Assembly: GCF_039542055.1 (NCBI RefSeq)
Contig: NZ_BAABHK010000015.1
Coordinates: 124,001-188,000 of the forward strand
Source: Actinoallomurus vinaceus
Lineage (GTDB): Bacteria; Actinomycetota; Actinomycetes; Streptosporangiales; Streptosporangiaceae
DNA: 64,000 bases
Direction of reading: 5' to 3'
The notes beneath the pieces were generated by a model. It did not search any database. It was not told where the DNA came from and saw only the letters and a program-made list of their open reading frames with translations. A program made the position numbers and the translations under genes. Of this stretch, positions 33,796 to 42,453 are shown one piece after another; the stretch's first letter is position 1, and each line of letters begins with the position of its first letter.

Positions 33796-33809
33796 GGAAA
33801 ACGCTTTCC
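33796..33809. promoter_or_regulatory. LacI-type operator candidate upstream of rhamnogalacturonan lyase
   Basis: GGAAAACGCTTTCC is a near-perfect 14-bp palindrome 27 bp before the lyase start. A closely similar perfect palindrome, GGAAAAGCTTTTCC, lies upstream of the pectate lyase gene, suggesting one repressor controls both pectin genes. Confidence 0.55.
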
Positions 33810-33835
33810 TCGTCGGTCGGAAGGGGAGTACCCGG

Positions 33836-35716
33836 ATGGGACGTCCACGAAGTACGCGACAACGCCCAGGACGGCGGGCCGGAGCGGTCGCGATCGCCCT
33901 CGCCGCCGGGACGGTGATCGCGGGCGGCGTGCAGCTGCCCCGGCATGACGCGCTGGCGGCGACCGCGCGCCAGGTGGAGAAGCTGAACCGCGGACTGGTC
34001 AGCGTACGGTCCGGCAGCGGCAACTTCGTCAGCTGGCGGCTGCTCGGCACCGACCCTTCGGGCGTCGCGTTCAACCTCTACCGCGGCTCGGCCAAGGTGA
34101 ACGCAGGCCCGATCACGAACTCCACGAACTACTACGACGCCGGCGCGGACGCCGCGGCCACGTACACGGTACGGCCCGTGGTGAACGGTGCTGAGCAGTC
34201 GCCATCGGAGTCGTCGCTGCGGTTCGGCGACGGCTATCTCGACGTGCCGATCCAGCCGCCCGCCGGAGGCACGACGCCCGACGGCGTCTCCTACACCTAC
34301 AGCGCCAACGACGCGAGCGTCGGCGACCTCGACGGCGACGGGCAGTACGAGATCATTCTCAAGTGGGATCCGTCCAACTCGAAGGACAACTCCCAGTCCG
34401 GCTACACCGGCGACGTCTACGTGGACGCGTACCGGCTGAACGGCACCCGGCTGTGGCGGATCGACCTCGGCCGCAACATCCGGGCCGGCGCGCACTACAC
34501 GCAGTTCCAGGTGTACGACTACGACGGCGACGGCAAGGCCGAGGTCGCCATGAAGACCGCCGACGGCACCAAGGACGGCACCGGAAAGGTCATCGGCGAC
34601 GCCTCCGCCGACTACCGCAACTCCAGCGGGTACATCCTGTCCGGCCCGGAGTACCTCACGATGTTCAACGGGCAGACCGGCGCGGCGATGCAGACCGTCG
34701 ACTACGTCCCCGCGCGCGGCACCGTCTCCAGTTGGGGCGACAGCTACGGCAACCGGGTCGACCGCTTCCTGGCCGGCACCGCGTACGTCGACGGGCAGCG
34801 GCCGAGCCTGATCGAGGCGCGCGGCTACTACACCCGTACGGTGATCAGCGCCTGGGACTGGCGGAACGGGGCGTTCACCCGCCGCTGGACCTTCGACACC
34901 AACAGCTCCACCAACTCCGGCAAGGGCTACGACGGCCAGGGCGACCACCAGCTGTCCGTCGCCGACGTGGACGGCGACGGCAAGGACGAGATCGTCTACG
35001 GCGCGATGTGCGTCGACGACAACGGCGCCGGCCTGTGGACCACCAAGAACGGCCACGGCGACGCGATGCACGTCGGCGACCTCGATCCGAGCCGTCCCGG
35101 TCTGGAGGAGTTCAAGGTCGATGAGGACTCTTCCAAGCCGAGCTCCTGGTTCGCCGACGCGCGTACCGGCCAGATCATCTGGAAGACCGACCCGAACGGC
35201 GACAACGGCCGTGGCGTCTCCGGCGACATCTGGGCGGGCAGCCCCGGCGCCGAGTCCTGGTCGTCCCACGCCGACGGTCTGCGCGACACCCACGGCAACG
35301 TCGTCGGCCGCAAGCCGTCGTCGATCAACTTCCTCATCTGGTGGGACGCCGACCCCGTACGGGAACTGCTCGACGGCACGCACATCGACGAGTACGGCAC
35401 GAGTTCCGACACGCGCCTGCTGACCGGCTCCGGCGTCGCGTCCAACAACAGCACGAAGTCCACCCCGGCACTGTCCGGCGACATCCTCGGCGACTGGCGC
35501 GAGGAGGTCATCTGGCGGACGTCCGACAGCACGGCCCTGCGGATCTACACGACGACGGCGGTCACCGACCGGCGCATCGTCACGCTGATGCACGACACGC
35601 AGTACCGCACGGCCATCGCCTGGCAGAACACCGCCTACAACCAGCCGCCGCACCCGAGCTTCTTCATCGGCGACGGCATGGCCGAGCCCGCCCGGCCGAA
35701 CATCTACACCCCCTGA
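33836..35716 (+). CDS. Secreted rhamnogalacturonan lyase (PL11)
   Basis: 626 aa from ATG 33836 with AGGGGA upstream; an in-frame start at 33743 is unlikely. A signal segment (RRAGAVAIALAAGTVIAGG) ends near ALAATA. The mature protein follows the PL11 eight-bladed propeller layout, with an N-terminal Fn3-like part (VEKLNRGLVSV, SWRLLGTDPSGVAFNLYRG) and repeated calcium-binding loops (GDLDGDGQYEI, YDYDGDGKAEV, ADVDGDGKDEI). It cleaves the rhamnose-galacturonic acid backbone of pectin RG-I by beta-elimination outside the cell. The GH53 galactanase gene follows after 13 bp, so backbone and galactan side chain would be attacked together. Confidence 0.92.
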   Translation: MGRPRSTRQRPGRRAGAVAIALAAGTVIAGGVQLPRHDALAATARQVEKLNRGLVSVRSGSGNFVSWRLLGTDPSGVAFNLYRGSAKVNAGPITNSTNYYDAGADAAATYTVRPVVNGAEQSPSESSLRFGDGYLDVPIQPPAGGTTPDGVSYTYSANDASVGDLDGDGQYEIILKWDPSNSKDNSQSGYTGDVYVDAYRLNGTRLWRIDLGRNIRAGAHYTQFQVYDYDGDGKAEVAMKTADGTKDGTGKVIGDASADYRNSSGYILSGPEYLTMFNGQTGAAMQTVDYVPARGTVSSWGDSYGNRVDRFLAGTAYVDGQRPSLIEARGYYTRTVISAWDWRNGAFTRRWTFDTNSSTNSGKGYDGQGDHQLSVADVDGDGKDEIVYGAMCVDDNGAGLWTTKNGHGDAMHVGDLDPSRPGLEEFKVDEDSSKPSSWFADARTGQIIWKTDPNGDNGRGVSGDIWAGSPGAESWSSHADGLRDTHGNVVGRKPSSINFLIWWDADPVRELLDGTHIDEYGTSSDTRLLTGSGVASNNSTKSTPALSGDILGDWREEVIWRTSDSTALRIYTTTAVTDRRIVTLMHDTQYRTAIAWQNTAYNQPPHPSFFIGDGMAEPARPNIYTP

Positions 35717-35729
35717 CGGGAGAGTCGCC

Positions 35730-36752
35730 ATGGACCACATCGGCAGAAGGGCCGTGCTCAAGGCGGCCGGGGCCGGCGCGGCGGCGCTGGCACTGCCATC
35801 CCTGCTCCCGGCCACGCCCGCGTCGGCGGCGACGTTCGTCAAGGGCGCCGACGTCAGCTGGCTGCCGCAGATGGAGGCGAACGGCTACACGTTCTTCGAC
35901 AGCGGCGGCGTCGAACGCGACCTGCTCACGATCCTGAAGGGGTACGGGATCAACGCGATCCGGCTGCGGACCTGGGTGAACCCCTCCAACGACCCCAGCA
36001 ACGGCCACTGCTCGATCGACGAGACCGCGGCCATGGCCAAGCGCTGCAAGGACGCGGGCCTGCCGGTCGACATCGACCTGCACTTCGGCGACATGTGGAA
36101 CTCGGCCGGCGTGCAGAACCCGCCGGCCGCCTGGGCGAACATGTCGTACAGCCAGATGCTGCAGGCGATGTACGACTACGTCTTCCACGCGATGAACGTC
36201 ATCAAGGCAGGCGGCGTCACGCCCGGCTGGGTGCAGATCGGCAACGAGACCAACGGCGGCATCTGCCATCCGGTCGGCAGTCTCAGCAAGCCGGCGCAGA
36301 TGACCGGCCTGCTCAACGCCGCGTACGACATGGTGAAGGAGGTGTTCCCCAGCACGCCGGTGCTCGTCCACCTCGCCCAGCCGCAGAACCTCGACGGCGT
36401 CTACGCGTTCCTCGACGCCTACCGCGGCAACGGCGGCAAGTGGGACGTCACCGGACTGTCGTCCTACGCCAGTGGGTCGAACATCCCGGGCGTCCTGTCC
36501 AACATGACGGCGATCCAGTCGAAGTACGGGAAGCCGGTGATGCAGGTGGAGTTCGGCGGGCGCTACGACCGGGCGGACCGGACCCGCACCGACCTGCAGA
36601 CGTTCATCACCGGCCTGAAGAAGTTCGGCGGGCTGGGGCTGTTCTACTGGGAGCCGGAGGTGTACTCCCCGTTCAATTCCTACGGGATGGGGGCCTGGGA
36701 CCCGGCCACCCGGCGTCCCACGACGGCGCTGAACGGCTTCCTGAACGCCTGA
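35730..36752 (+). CDS. Secreted arabinogalactan endo-beta-1,4-galactanase (GH53)
   Basis: 340 aa. The N-terminus MDHIGRRAVLKAAGAGAAALALP is Tat-like (RRAVLK) and ends at ASAATF. The catalytic TIM barrel starts FVKGADVSWLPQMEANGYTFFD. GH53 signatures include GINAIRLRTWVNP, the acid/base Glu in QIGNETNGG (about residue 172) and the nucleophile Glu in MQVEFGG (about residue 273). It hydrolyses beta-1,4-galactan side chains of pectin. It is translated right behind the PL11 lyase and ends in a strong hairpin terminator facing the pectate lyase gene. Confidence 0.93.
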   Translation: MDHIGRRAVLKAAGAGAAALALPSLLPATPASAATFVKGADVSWLPQMEANGYTFFDSGGVERDLLTILKGYGINAIRLRTWVNPSNDPSNGHCSIDETAAMAKRCKDAGLPVDIDLHFGDMWNSAGVQNPPAAWANMSYSQMLQAMYDYVFHAMNVIKAGGVTPGWVQIGNETNGGICHPVGSLSKPAQMTGLLNAAYDMVKEVFPSTPVLVHLAQPQNLDGVYAFLDAYRGNGGKWDVTGLSSYASGSNIPGVLSNMTAIQSKYGKPVMQVEFGGRYDRADRTRTDLQTFITGLKKFGGLGLFYWEPEVYSPFNSYGMGAWDPATRRPTTALNGFLNA

Positions 36753-36756
36753 CGGG

Positions 36757-36792
36757 CGACGGCCGTGGCGGGCATCCCCGCCACGGCCGTCG
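36757..36792. terminator. Strong bidirectional hairpin between GH53 and PL1
   Basis: A perfect 16-bp stem (36757-36772 with 36777-36792, GC-rich) closes on the loop CATC. It begins 5 bp after the GH53 stop and ends 15 bp before the convergent pectate lyase stop, so it can terminate both transcripts. Confidence 0.8.
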
Positions 36793-36806
36793 TCCCGGGC
36801 GTCCGG

Positions 36807-37826
36807 TCAGGAGACCTTGCCGACGCCCGCGCCCGCGGTCACGCTGGACTTCACCGACGAGGCGGATTCGGCGGAGTAGGAGTAGGGGATGCTCGCGACG
36901 CTGGAGGCGTTGCGGGTGGTGACGGTACCCGAGCCCACGAGGTAGTTGCCGTCCGCCTTCAGGTTGCCGTCCGGCGAGTCACCGGTCTGGATGACCGTCG
37001 GGTGGGAGACGTTGTCGAAGTAGTTCTTCTCGACGAACACGCCCGCGTTGCAGGTGGAGGCGACACCGTAGCTGGTGACGGCGCCGTAGTAGTTGTTGAA
37101 GACGTGCACCGGGTTGCCGAAGCGGACCCGCGGGTGCCGTTGGGTCGTCCCGTCGAACCAGTTGTGCACGTAGGTCACCCGCAGGTGGCCGAGGTCCTCG
37201 GACCCGTTGTCGTCGGAGTGGCCGAGCAGGGCGGTCTTGTCGTGATTGTGGTAGCGGTTCCACGACACCGTGACGTAGTCGGACGCCCGCTTGATGTCGG
37301 TCAGGCCGTCGTAGGCGTTCGACAGGTCGTTGTGGTCGATCCACACGTTCGTGGAGTACTGCACGTTGATGGCGTCGTCGGCCGAGCCGGTGAACGTCAG
37401 ATTCCGGATGATCACGTTCTTGGCGTTGGCGACGTTGAGCCCGTACCCCGTGATCTTCCCGGCGGCGCCGACGCCGATGATCGTCTTGTTCGAAGTGACC
37501 TTCGTCATCGACGACAGCGAGATCGAGCCGTTGACCTTGATGACGAAGGAGCCGCTGCGCGAGGCGTAGTCGGTCAGCTGCGACGCGCTGGTCACGGTCA
37601 CCGTCGTGCCGCCGGCGCCGCCGGTCGTGCCGCCGTTCAGGCTCGCGAACCCGACGGGGCTGGACTCGTACGCCGCGGCGGCGGCCGGTACGGCGGTGCC
37701 CGTCCTCGCGGTCGCACCCGTACCGGTCAGCGCACCGGCTCCGAGTGCGAGTCCGACAGCCGCGACCACGCTCCAGGGGCGCAGCGGAAGCCGCCGGCCC
37801 TGAGCCGTGCCTTGCGTGTTCCCCAC
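36807..37826 (-). CDS. Secreted pectate lyase (PL1)
   Basis: 339 aa from GTG 37826, which has GGAGGAGG six bases upstream; the in-frame extension to 38456 is an artefact. The signal segment (WSVVAAVGLALGAGALTGTG) ends near AAAAYE. The right-handed beta-helix carries PL1 landmarks: VWIDHNDLSNAYDGLTDIKRASDYVTVSWN (calcium-binding Asp residues) and TQRHPRVRFGNPVHVFNNYY (catalytic Arg region). It splits polygalacturonate by beta-elimination with calcium. It converges on the PL11-GH53 operon and has a matching palindromic operator upstream. Confidence 0.93.
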   Translation of the reverse strand: MGNTQGTAQGRRLPLRPWSVVAAVGLALGAGALTGTGATARTGTAVPAAAAAYESSPVGFASLNGGTTGGAGGTTVTVTSASQLTDYASRSGSFVIKVNGSISLSSMTKVTSNKTIIGVGAAGKITGYGLNVANAKNVIIRNLTFTGSADDAINVQYSTNVWIDHNDLSNAYDGLTDIKRASDYVTVSWNRYHNHDKTALLGHSDDNGSEDLGHLRVTYVHNWFDGTTQRHPRVRFGNPVHVFNNYYGAVTSYGVASTCNAGVFVEKNYFDNVSHPTVIQTGDSPDGNLKADGNYLVGSGTVTTRNASSVASIPYSYSAESASSVKSSVTAGAGVGKVS

Positions 37827-37866
37827 GGTGAACCTCCTCCAGGGTGGGTGGTGCGGTGGGAGCGTC

Positions 37867-37880
37867 GGAAAAGCTTTTCC
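37867..37880. promoter_or_regulatory. LacI-type operator candidate upstream of pectate lyase
   Basis: GGAAAAGCTTTTCC is a perfect 14-bp palindrome 41 bp upstream of the pectate lyase GTG. It matches the palindrome before the PL11 gene except at its centre. The binding protein is not identified in this window. Confidence 0.6.
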
Positions 37881-38292
37881 TGACGGCCAGGGTCGCGCCG
37901 TTGTTACCGAACCGTCAACGGCGGGTGCGCGGAGTGGCGCGCGTCGATCGGCCCGGTGGTCACGCGTGCATCCGGAGCATCGGGTCACCAGGGGGGACGT
38001 GTGGCGGAGGCCGGGCAGGCGGCGGGCGACCGCCGTGAAAGTTTCACCGGCGGTCCGGCCGGGGGGTGCGCGCGCCGCGTGGGGCGTACGGGCGGCGAGG
38101 TCTCCATCGCTCCGGACGGGCTCGGCCGACCGTCGCTCGCGGCGGAGGCGGATTCGTCGCTCATGGTCCGTTAAGCGGAACGCGCCGGGTTGAGGTGGAA
38201 TGCGACCTGGAGTGAAATGGTTGTGCGAGCTAACGGCCGGTCGCTCCCCTCGGGAGGGCCGGTCTCGCGCTGCCGGGAGAAAGGGACACCAC
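37881..38292. other. Divergent gap between pectate lyase and MFS gene
   Basis: About 410 bp. Besides the operator just to its left, it holds GTGAAAGTTTCAC at 38035-38047, a near palindrome with an odd central G. GAAAGGGA before 38293 is the ribosome site of the MFS gene. No gene was recognised here. Confidence 0.35.
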
Positions 38293-39822
38293 GTGACGAC
38301 GACAAGGGCCCCGTCGACGGCAGAGGGAGTGGGCCTGCGATCAGAGCGGGGGCCGGTGCTCGCCGCGCTCATGCTCTGCACCGGGCTCGTCGCCCTGGAC
38401 AGCACGATCATCGCGACCGCGGTGCCGTCCGTGGTCCACGACCTCGGCGGCTTCACGCAGTTCCCCTGGCTGTTCTCGATCTACCTGCTGACCCAGGCGG
38501 TCACCGTGCCGCTGTACGGGAAACTGGCCGACGTCTTCGGCCGCAAGCCGATCATGTTCTTCGGGATTGGAGCGTTCCTCCTCGGCTCCGTGCTGTGCGG
38601 TGCCGCTTGGAGCATGCTCAGCCTCATCATCTTCCGCGCCGTCCAGGGCGTCGGCGCGGGCGCCGTCCAGCCGATGAGCATGACCATGGTCGGCGACATG
38701 TACACCGTCGAGGAACGCGCCCGGGTGCAGGGGTACATCGCCAGCGTCTGGGGTGTGGCCTCGGTCGTCGGCCCGACGCTCGGCGGCGTGTTCTCCGACT
38801 ACCTGTCGTGGCGCTGGATCTTCTTCGTCAACCTCCCGCTGGGCGCGCTGGCCGCTCTCATGCTCGCGCGGCGGTTCAACGAGGTCGTCGAGCGGCGCTC
38901 GCACCGCATCGACTACCACGGTGCCGTCCTGCTCACGGCCGGCTGCTCCCTGATCATCCTCGGCCTGCTCGAAGGCGGGGTGGCGTGGGGCTGGGCGTCG
39001 GCGCCGAGCCTTCTGATCTTCGCGATCGGCGCGGTCGCCCTCGTGGTCTTCTGCCTGCTGGAACGGCGGGCGGCGGAGCCGATCCTGCCGCTGTGGGTCT
39101 TCCGCCACCGCATCCTGACCGGCGGGAATCTCACGGCCGTCGTCGTCGGCGCGGTGCTGATCGGGCTCAGCTCGTACGTGCCGACGTACGCCGAGGGAGT
39201 GCTGGGCACCAGCGCGCTGGTGGCCGGGTTCGCGCTCGCCGCGCTCACGGTGGGCTGGCCGATCTCCGCCTCGCAGGCCGGGCGCGTCTACCTGCGCATC
39301 GGATTCCGCGACACCGCGCTGATCGGCAGCGTCGTGGCGGTGGCCGGGACGCTCCTGTGCCTCCCGCTCGGCGCGGACGCGAAGGTCTGGGAGGTCGCCG
39401 GCGCGTGCTTCGTGATCGGCATCGGCATGGGCTTCACCGCGAGTCCGACCCTGGTCGCCGTGCAGTCCGTCGTCGGGTGGGAGCGCCGCGGCGTCGTCAC
39501 GGGGACCAACATGTTCGGCCGGTCGCTCGGCAGCGCGGTCGGCGCGGCGGTGTTCGGCGCCATCGCCAACGGGACCCTCGCGAGCCGGTTCGCCCACCCT
39601 CCGGCCGCGCTCGCCGGCCGGCTGGGCAAGAACGTCGACGCCGCCAGCCTGGTGTCGGCCGGCCGGGGCGGCGCGCGGGACGCGGCGACCGCGGCGTTCG
39701 TCCGGACCTCGCTCTCCCAGGCGGCCCACAACGTCTTTCTCACCCTCGTCGTGCTGGCGGTCATCGGGGTGGCGGCGGTGGCCCTGATGCCGCGCCGGGC
39801 CGAGCCCCTCGACCTCGGCTGA
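38293..39822 (+). CDS. MFS multidrug efflux transporter, DHA2 (14-helix) type
   Basis: 509 aa from GTG 38293. About 14 transmembrane helices are visible. Signature segments include LDSTIIATAVPSVVHDLGG (motif D1 of DHA2 drug/proton antiporters), GKLADVFGRKPIMFFG (motif A), RAVQGVGAGAVQPMSMTM (motif B region) and VVGPTLGGVFSDYLSWRWIFFVNLPLG (motif C). The protein exports hydrophobic compounds against the proton gradient. No dedicated repressor is adjacent; the NmrA-like gene to its right is convergent and the pectate lyase to its left is divergent. Confidence 0.92.
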   Translation: MTTTRAPSTAEGVGLRSERGPVLAALMLCTGLVALDSTIIATAVPSVVHDLGGFTQFPWLFSIYLLTQAVTVPLYGKLADVFGRKPIMFFGIGAFLLGSVLCGAAWSMLSLIIFRAVQGVGAGAVQPMSMTMVGDMYTVEERARVQGYIASVWGVASVVGPTLGGVFSDYLSWRWIFFVNLPLGALAALMLARRFNEVVERRSHRIDYHGAVLLTAGCSLIILGLLEGGVAWGWASAPSLLIFAIGAVALVVFCLLERRAAEPILPLWVFRHRILTGGNLTAVVVGAVLIGLSSYVPTYAEGVLGTSALVAGFALAALTVGWPISASQAGRVYLRIGFRDTALIGSVVAVAGTLLCLPLGADAKVWEVAGACFVIGIGMGFTASPTLVAVQSVVGWERRGVVTGTNMFGRSLGSAVGAAVFGAIANGTLASRFAHPPAALAGRLGKNVDAASLVSAGRGGARDAATAAFVRTSLSQAAHNVFLTLVVLAVIGVAAVALMPRRAEPLDLG

Positions 39823-39891
39823 GGAGCCACGGACGCGCCTGCGGGCGGCGCCCTCACCCGGGTGGCTCATCGGCGGATCCACGGCCGTGAC

Positions 39892-40533
39892 TCATCGGGC
39901 GAGGGTGGGCGCCTTCCGTGACCAGCGGCCTTCTTCCAGCTCGCGGACGATGAAGCGGGCGAGGTCGGTGCGGGCGATCATCCGGCCTCGCGGCGGGGTG
40001 ATGCCCTCGCCGACGCGGTACTCCCCGGTGGCGGGAGTGTCCGTCAGCCGGGTGGGACGTACGAACGTCCAGTCCAGAGGACTTTCGCGGATGATCGTCT
40101 CCATCCGGCGCATGTCGCCGTAGAGCTCCTTGAGCAGCGTGTGAGCGACGGCGCGGTACCACAGCGGGAAGCCCGGATCGTCGTCGCGGACTCCGGCGGA
40201 GGAGATGGTGAGCAGACGGCGCACGCCCGTCGCCGTCATCGCGGCGACGAGCGATCGGGCGGTGCCGGAGTACAGGCCGTGCGCACTGCGGCCGGCCGGC
40301 CCGATCGCGGAGACGACGACGTCGTGTCCGGCCAGAGCGGCACGGACCTCGGCCGGATCGCGTACGTCCGCCCGGGCCACCGAAAGGCGTCTCGCGGCCT
40401 CCACTCCGAAGTCAGGGCTGAAACGGCCAGGGTCGCGTACGGCCGCGGTGACGGCGTGGCCGGCGTGCAGCGCTTCGCGGACGATGACCTCGCCGGTGCG
40501 TCCGGCGGCACCGAAGACGATGAGACGGCTCAT
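39892..40533 (-). CDS. NAD(P)-binding NmrA/atypical SDR oxidoreductase
   Basis: 213 aa from ATG 40533, preceded by AAAGGG. The Rossmann motif LIVFGAAGRTGEVIVREAL (GxxGxxG) and the RDPGR arginine pair suggest NADP(H). HDVVVSAIGPAGRS and RRLLTISSAGV complete the atypical SDR pattern, while the Tyr-x3-Lys catalytic pair is not apparent. Such proteins act as redox sensors or reductases of small quinone-like compounds. It is divergent from a TetR regulator that probably controls it. Confidence 0.85.
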   Translation of the reverse strand: MSRLIVFGAAGRTGEVIVREALHAGHAVTAAVRDPGRFSPDFGVEAARRLSVARADVRDPAEVRAALAGHDVVVSAIGPAGRSAHGLYSGTARSLVAAMTATGVRRLLTISSAGVRDDDPGFPLWYRAVAHTLLKELYGDMRRMETIIRESPLDWTFVRPTRLTDTPATGEYRVGEGITPPRGRMIARTDLARFIVRELEEGRWSRKAPTLAR

Positions 40534-40608
40534 GACGCCCTTTCTTCCGTGTGAAAGCTCGGGCCGCGAGGGCGGTGACCCCGAACAGAACGTACAGTAC
40601 CAGTAATC

Positions 40609-40635
40609 ATTTAGTGGCTGTAAAAATATAGTGGC
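40609..40635. promoter_or_regulatory. Direct repeats in the NmrA/TetR divergent gap
   Basis: ATTTAGTGGC (40609-40618) and ATATAGTGGC (40626-40635) are direct repeats 17 bp apart in the AT-rich gap between the reductase and TetR starts. They may be the TetR binding site, although TetR sites are usually inverted repeats. Confidence 0.35.
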
Positions 40636-40698
40636 GGTATTTCTGTTACCGTGGTTCCGGCCGCGTACCGGTGACGTGGAAGACGAGGAGGAGCTGGG

Positions 40699-41490
40699 GT
40701 GGCGGAAGGGCTGCGGGAGCGTAAGAAGCGCCAGACCCGGCAGCAGATCTCCGACACCGCGACGGCCCTGTTCTTCGAGCGGGGGTTCGACGCGGTACGG
40801 GTCGTCGACGTGGCGGCCGCCTGCGGGGTGTCGGAGAAGACCGTCTACAACTACTTCCCGACCAAGGAATCCCTGCTGCTGGACCGTGAGGCCCACCTCT
40901 CCGACATGCTGCGTGAGGCGTTGGGCCCGGCCACGCTCATCGCCTCGCCGATCGAGGCCGTGAAACAGGCGTTCATCGCTGAGATCGGCGCCTTCTTCGA
41001 TCGCTCGGGGACCGCGGGCGGCGACTTCCGGCAGGTGCTGCGTTTGGCCGAGGTCATCGAGTCGTCGCCGTCGCTGCGGGCTGCCCAGCGTGACATGATG
41101 GACCGCCTCGCTGAGGTCGCCGCCGAGGCGATGGCCCGGCGGGCCGGCGTGGACCCCCTCGACCCGGCACCGCAGATCGCCGCCACCGCCATCACCGGCC
41201 TGTGGGCGGTCGCCTTCCGCGCCCTGCGGCGCGAGGCGAAGACCGCGACCGATGCCGCCGCTGCCCGTGCCGCGGTCGTCGCCGACATCGAACAGGCGGC
41301 GAGTCTGCTGGAGACCGGACTGTGGTCCTTCGCCCTGCTGGTGCAGGGGCATGACGACCCTGATCACCTCGCCAGGGCGGCGCGGGCCTGTGATCGGTCG
41401 CGCGAGCAAGTGCTGACCCGCCTGCGCCGCGCCCGCGACACCTGGGCGGGGGCGCGGCATGCCGACGCACCCGGCTCTTCCGGCCCTTGA
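40699..41490 (+). CDS. TetR family transcriptional regulator
   Basis: 263 aa from GTG 40699. The HTH domain is clear: RKKRQTRQQISDTATALFFERGFDAVRVVDVAAACGVSEKTVYNYFPTKESLLL. The C-terminal region is longer than the average TetR (about 200 residues of helices, TetR_C-like), with an alanine/arginine-rich end. It is divergent from the NAD(P)-binding reductase gene and most likely regulates it. The ligand is unknown. Transcription would end at the long hairpin shared with the Clp-N gene. Confidence 0.9.
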   Translation: MAEGLRERKKRQTRQQISDTATALFFERGFDAVRVVDVAAACGVSEKTVYNYFPTKESLLLDREAHLSDMLREALGPATLIASPIEAVKQAFIAEIGAFFDRSGTAGGDFRQVLRLAEVIESSPSLRAAQRDMMDRLAEVAAEAMARRAGVDPLDPAPQIAATAITGLWAVAFRALRREAKTATDAAAARAAVVADIEQAASLLETGLWSFALLVQGHDDPDHLARAARACDRSREQVLTRLRRARDTWAGARHADAPGSSGP

Positions 41491-41558
41491 GCCGTCCGGT
41501 CCTGCCGCGCGATCTCCGCTCTGACCCGTCCGGCCGCCGTCCACAGGGGGCGAGCGGA

Positions 41559-41601
41559 GGGCTCATCGCCCTTCTCCCGGGAGGGAGATGGCGATGAGCC
41601 C
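41559..41601. terminator. Long bidirectional hairpin between TetR and Clp-N genes
   Basis: Two nested stems form one long hairpin: GGGCTCATCGCC (41559-41570) with GGCGATGAGCCC (41590-41601), and TCTCCC (41573-41578) with GGGAGA (41583-41588) around the loop GGGA. Only two small mismatched bulges interrupt it. It lies between two convergent genes and suits termination in both directions. Confidence 0.78.
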
Positions 41602-41659
41602 GCACTCGACGGCGTGGAACGGCCACCCCCGTCGGGCCTATGGTTGATCTTCTTCGGGC

Positions 41660-42214
41660 TCAGGCCGCCTTGGGCGGGATGCGCCGGGTGACGTCGACAC
41701 GGAGGGTGGCCAGGTCGACGCCGGAGTCCGTGAGGACACGGGCGGCGAGCCCCTGGCCCTCCCGGATCAGGCCGAGCAGCATGTGCCCGCCGCCGATGTA
41801 GTTGTGCCCGAGGTTGAGGGACTCGCGCAGCGAGAGCTCCAGCACCTTCTTGGCGCGTCTGGTGAATGGGATGTGCCCTTTCGGCATCGCCCGGCGCGCC
41901 TTCGGTTCGAGCGCCCCCGGGCCGAAGCTCGCCTCGGTCGCCTGGCGCACCTGGTCCAGGTCGATGCCGATCATGGCGAGCGCGTCCGGGTCGAGGGCGT
42001 CGTCCGCCGGCGTGGTGAGCCGGGCGATTCGTCCGTGCAGGTCCTTCTGGGTGACGCCGTGGTCGATGAGCGCCTGCGCCGCCGGGCCGTGGCCCTCGTC
42101 GAGGAGGGCCAGCAGCAGGTGCTCGGTGCCGATGAACGGATGACGCAGGCGCCGCGCCTCCTCCTGGGACAGACGCACCGCCTGCCGAGCGTCGTCGGCG
42201 AACCGTTCGAACAT
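41660..42214 (-). CDS. Clp N-domain (double Clp-R repeat) protein
   Basis: 184 aa from ATG 42214 with AAAGGAG upstream. Two Clp-R repeats are present: MFERFADDARQAVRLSQEEARRLRHPFIGTEHLLLALLDEG at the start and FTRRAKKVLELSLRESLNLGHNYIGGGHMLLGLIREGQGLA at ~105-150. The protein corresponds to the substrate/adaptor-binding domain of ClpC/ClpB but lacks AAA modules, so it is a stand-alone Clp-N protein with unknown partners, possibly a decoy or adaptor of Clp protease. It is 2 bp behind the small HTH gene and shares its leaderless promoter. Confidence 0.88.
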   Translation of the reverse strand: MFERFADDARQAVRLSQEEARRLRHPFIGTEHLLLALLDEGHGPAAQALIDHGVTQKDLHGRIARLTTPADDALDPDALAMIGIDLDQVRQATEASFGPGALEPKARRAMPKGHIPFTRRAKKVLELSLRESLNLGHNYIGGGHMLLGLIREGQGLAARVLTDSGVDLATLRVDVTRRIPPKAA

Positions 42215-42216
42215 CG

Positions 42217-42450
42217 CTACCGCTCCTTTCCGAGGATCCGTCGGCCGCCGCCGTGCTTCTTGTGGACCGCCTGCCGGCTGACGCCGAGGCAGACGGCGAT
42301 CTCCTGCCAGGACCATCCCTGGTCACGCGCGTTCTCGACCTGCAGCGCCTCCAGGCGCTCGGCGAGTTCGCGCAGCGCGCGTACCGCTCGCAACCCGATC
42401 GCCGGGTCGCGGCTGCTCGCCTCCTGGGCGAGCTGGACTCCATCGCTCAT
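42217..42450 (-). CDS. Small HTH DNA-binding protein paired with Clp-N gene
   Basis: 77 aa from ATG 42450. The C-terminal helix-turn-helix is WSWQEIAVCLGVSRQAVHKKHGG, a CENP-B/MarR-like HTH seen in many actinobacterial operons with a Clp-N partner. The N-terminal helical part (LRAVRALRELAERLEALQVENAR) probably dimerises. Twin GTCAAC-N4-GTTGAC repeats overlap its -35 and -10 boxes, strongly suggesting that it represses its own operon. The predicted transcript start falls on the ATG itself. Confidence 0.83.
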   Translation of the reverse strand: MSDGVQLAQEASSRDPAIGLRAVRALRELAERLEALQVENARDQGWSWQEIAVCLGVSRQAVHKKHGGGRRILGKER

Positions 42451-42453
42451 GCC

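Noticed and set aside
33338..35842. Minus-strand frame of 834 codons across the LuxR start and the PL11 gene
   Set aside because: It overlaps two solid genes, spans their promoter gap and has no recognisable domain.
38190..39890. Alternative plus-strand frame of 566 codons over the MFS gene
   Set aside because: The competing frame encodes a clear 14-helix DHA2 transporter with all motifs; this one is Arg/Gly/Pro-rich noise.
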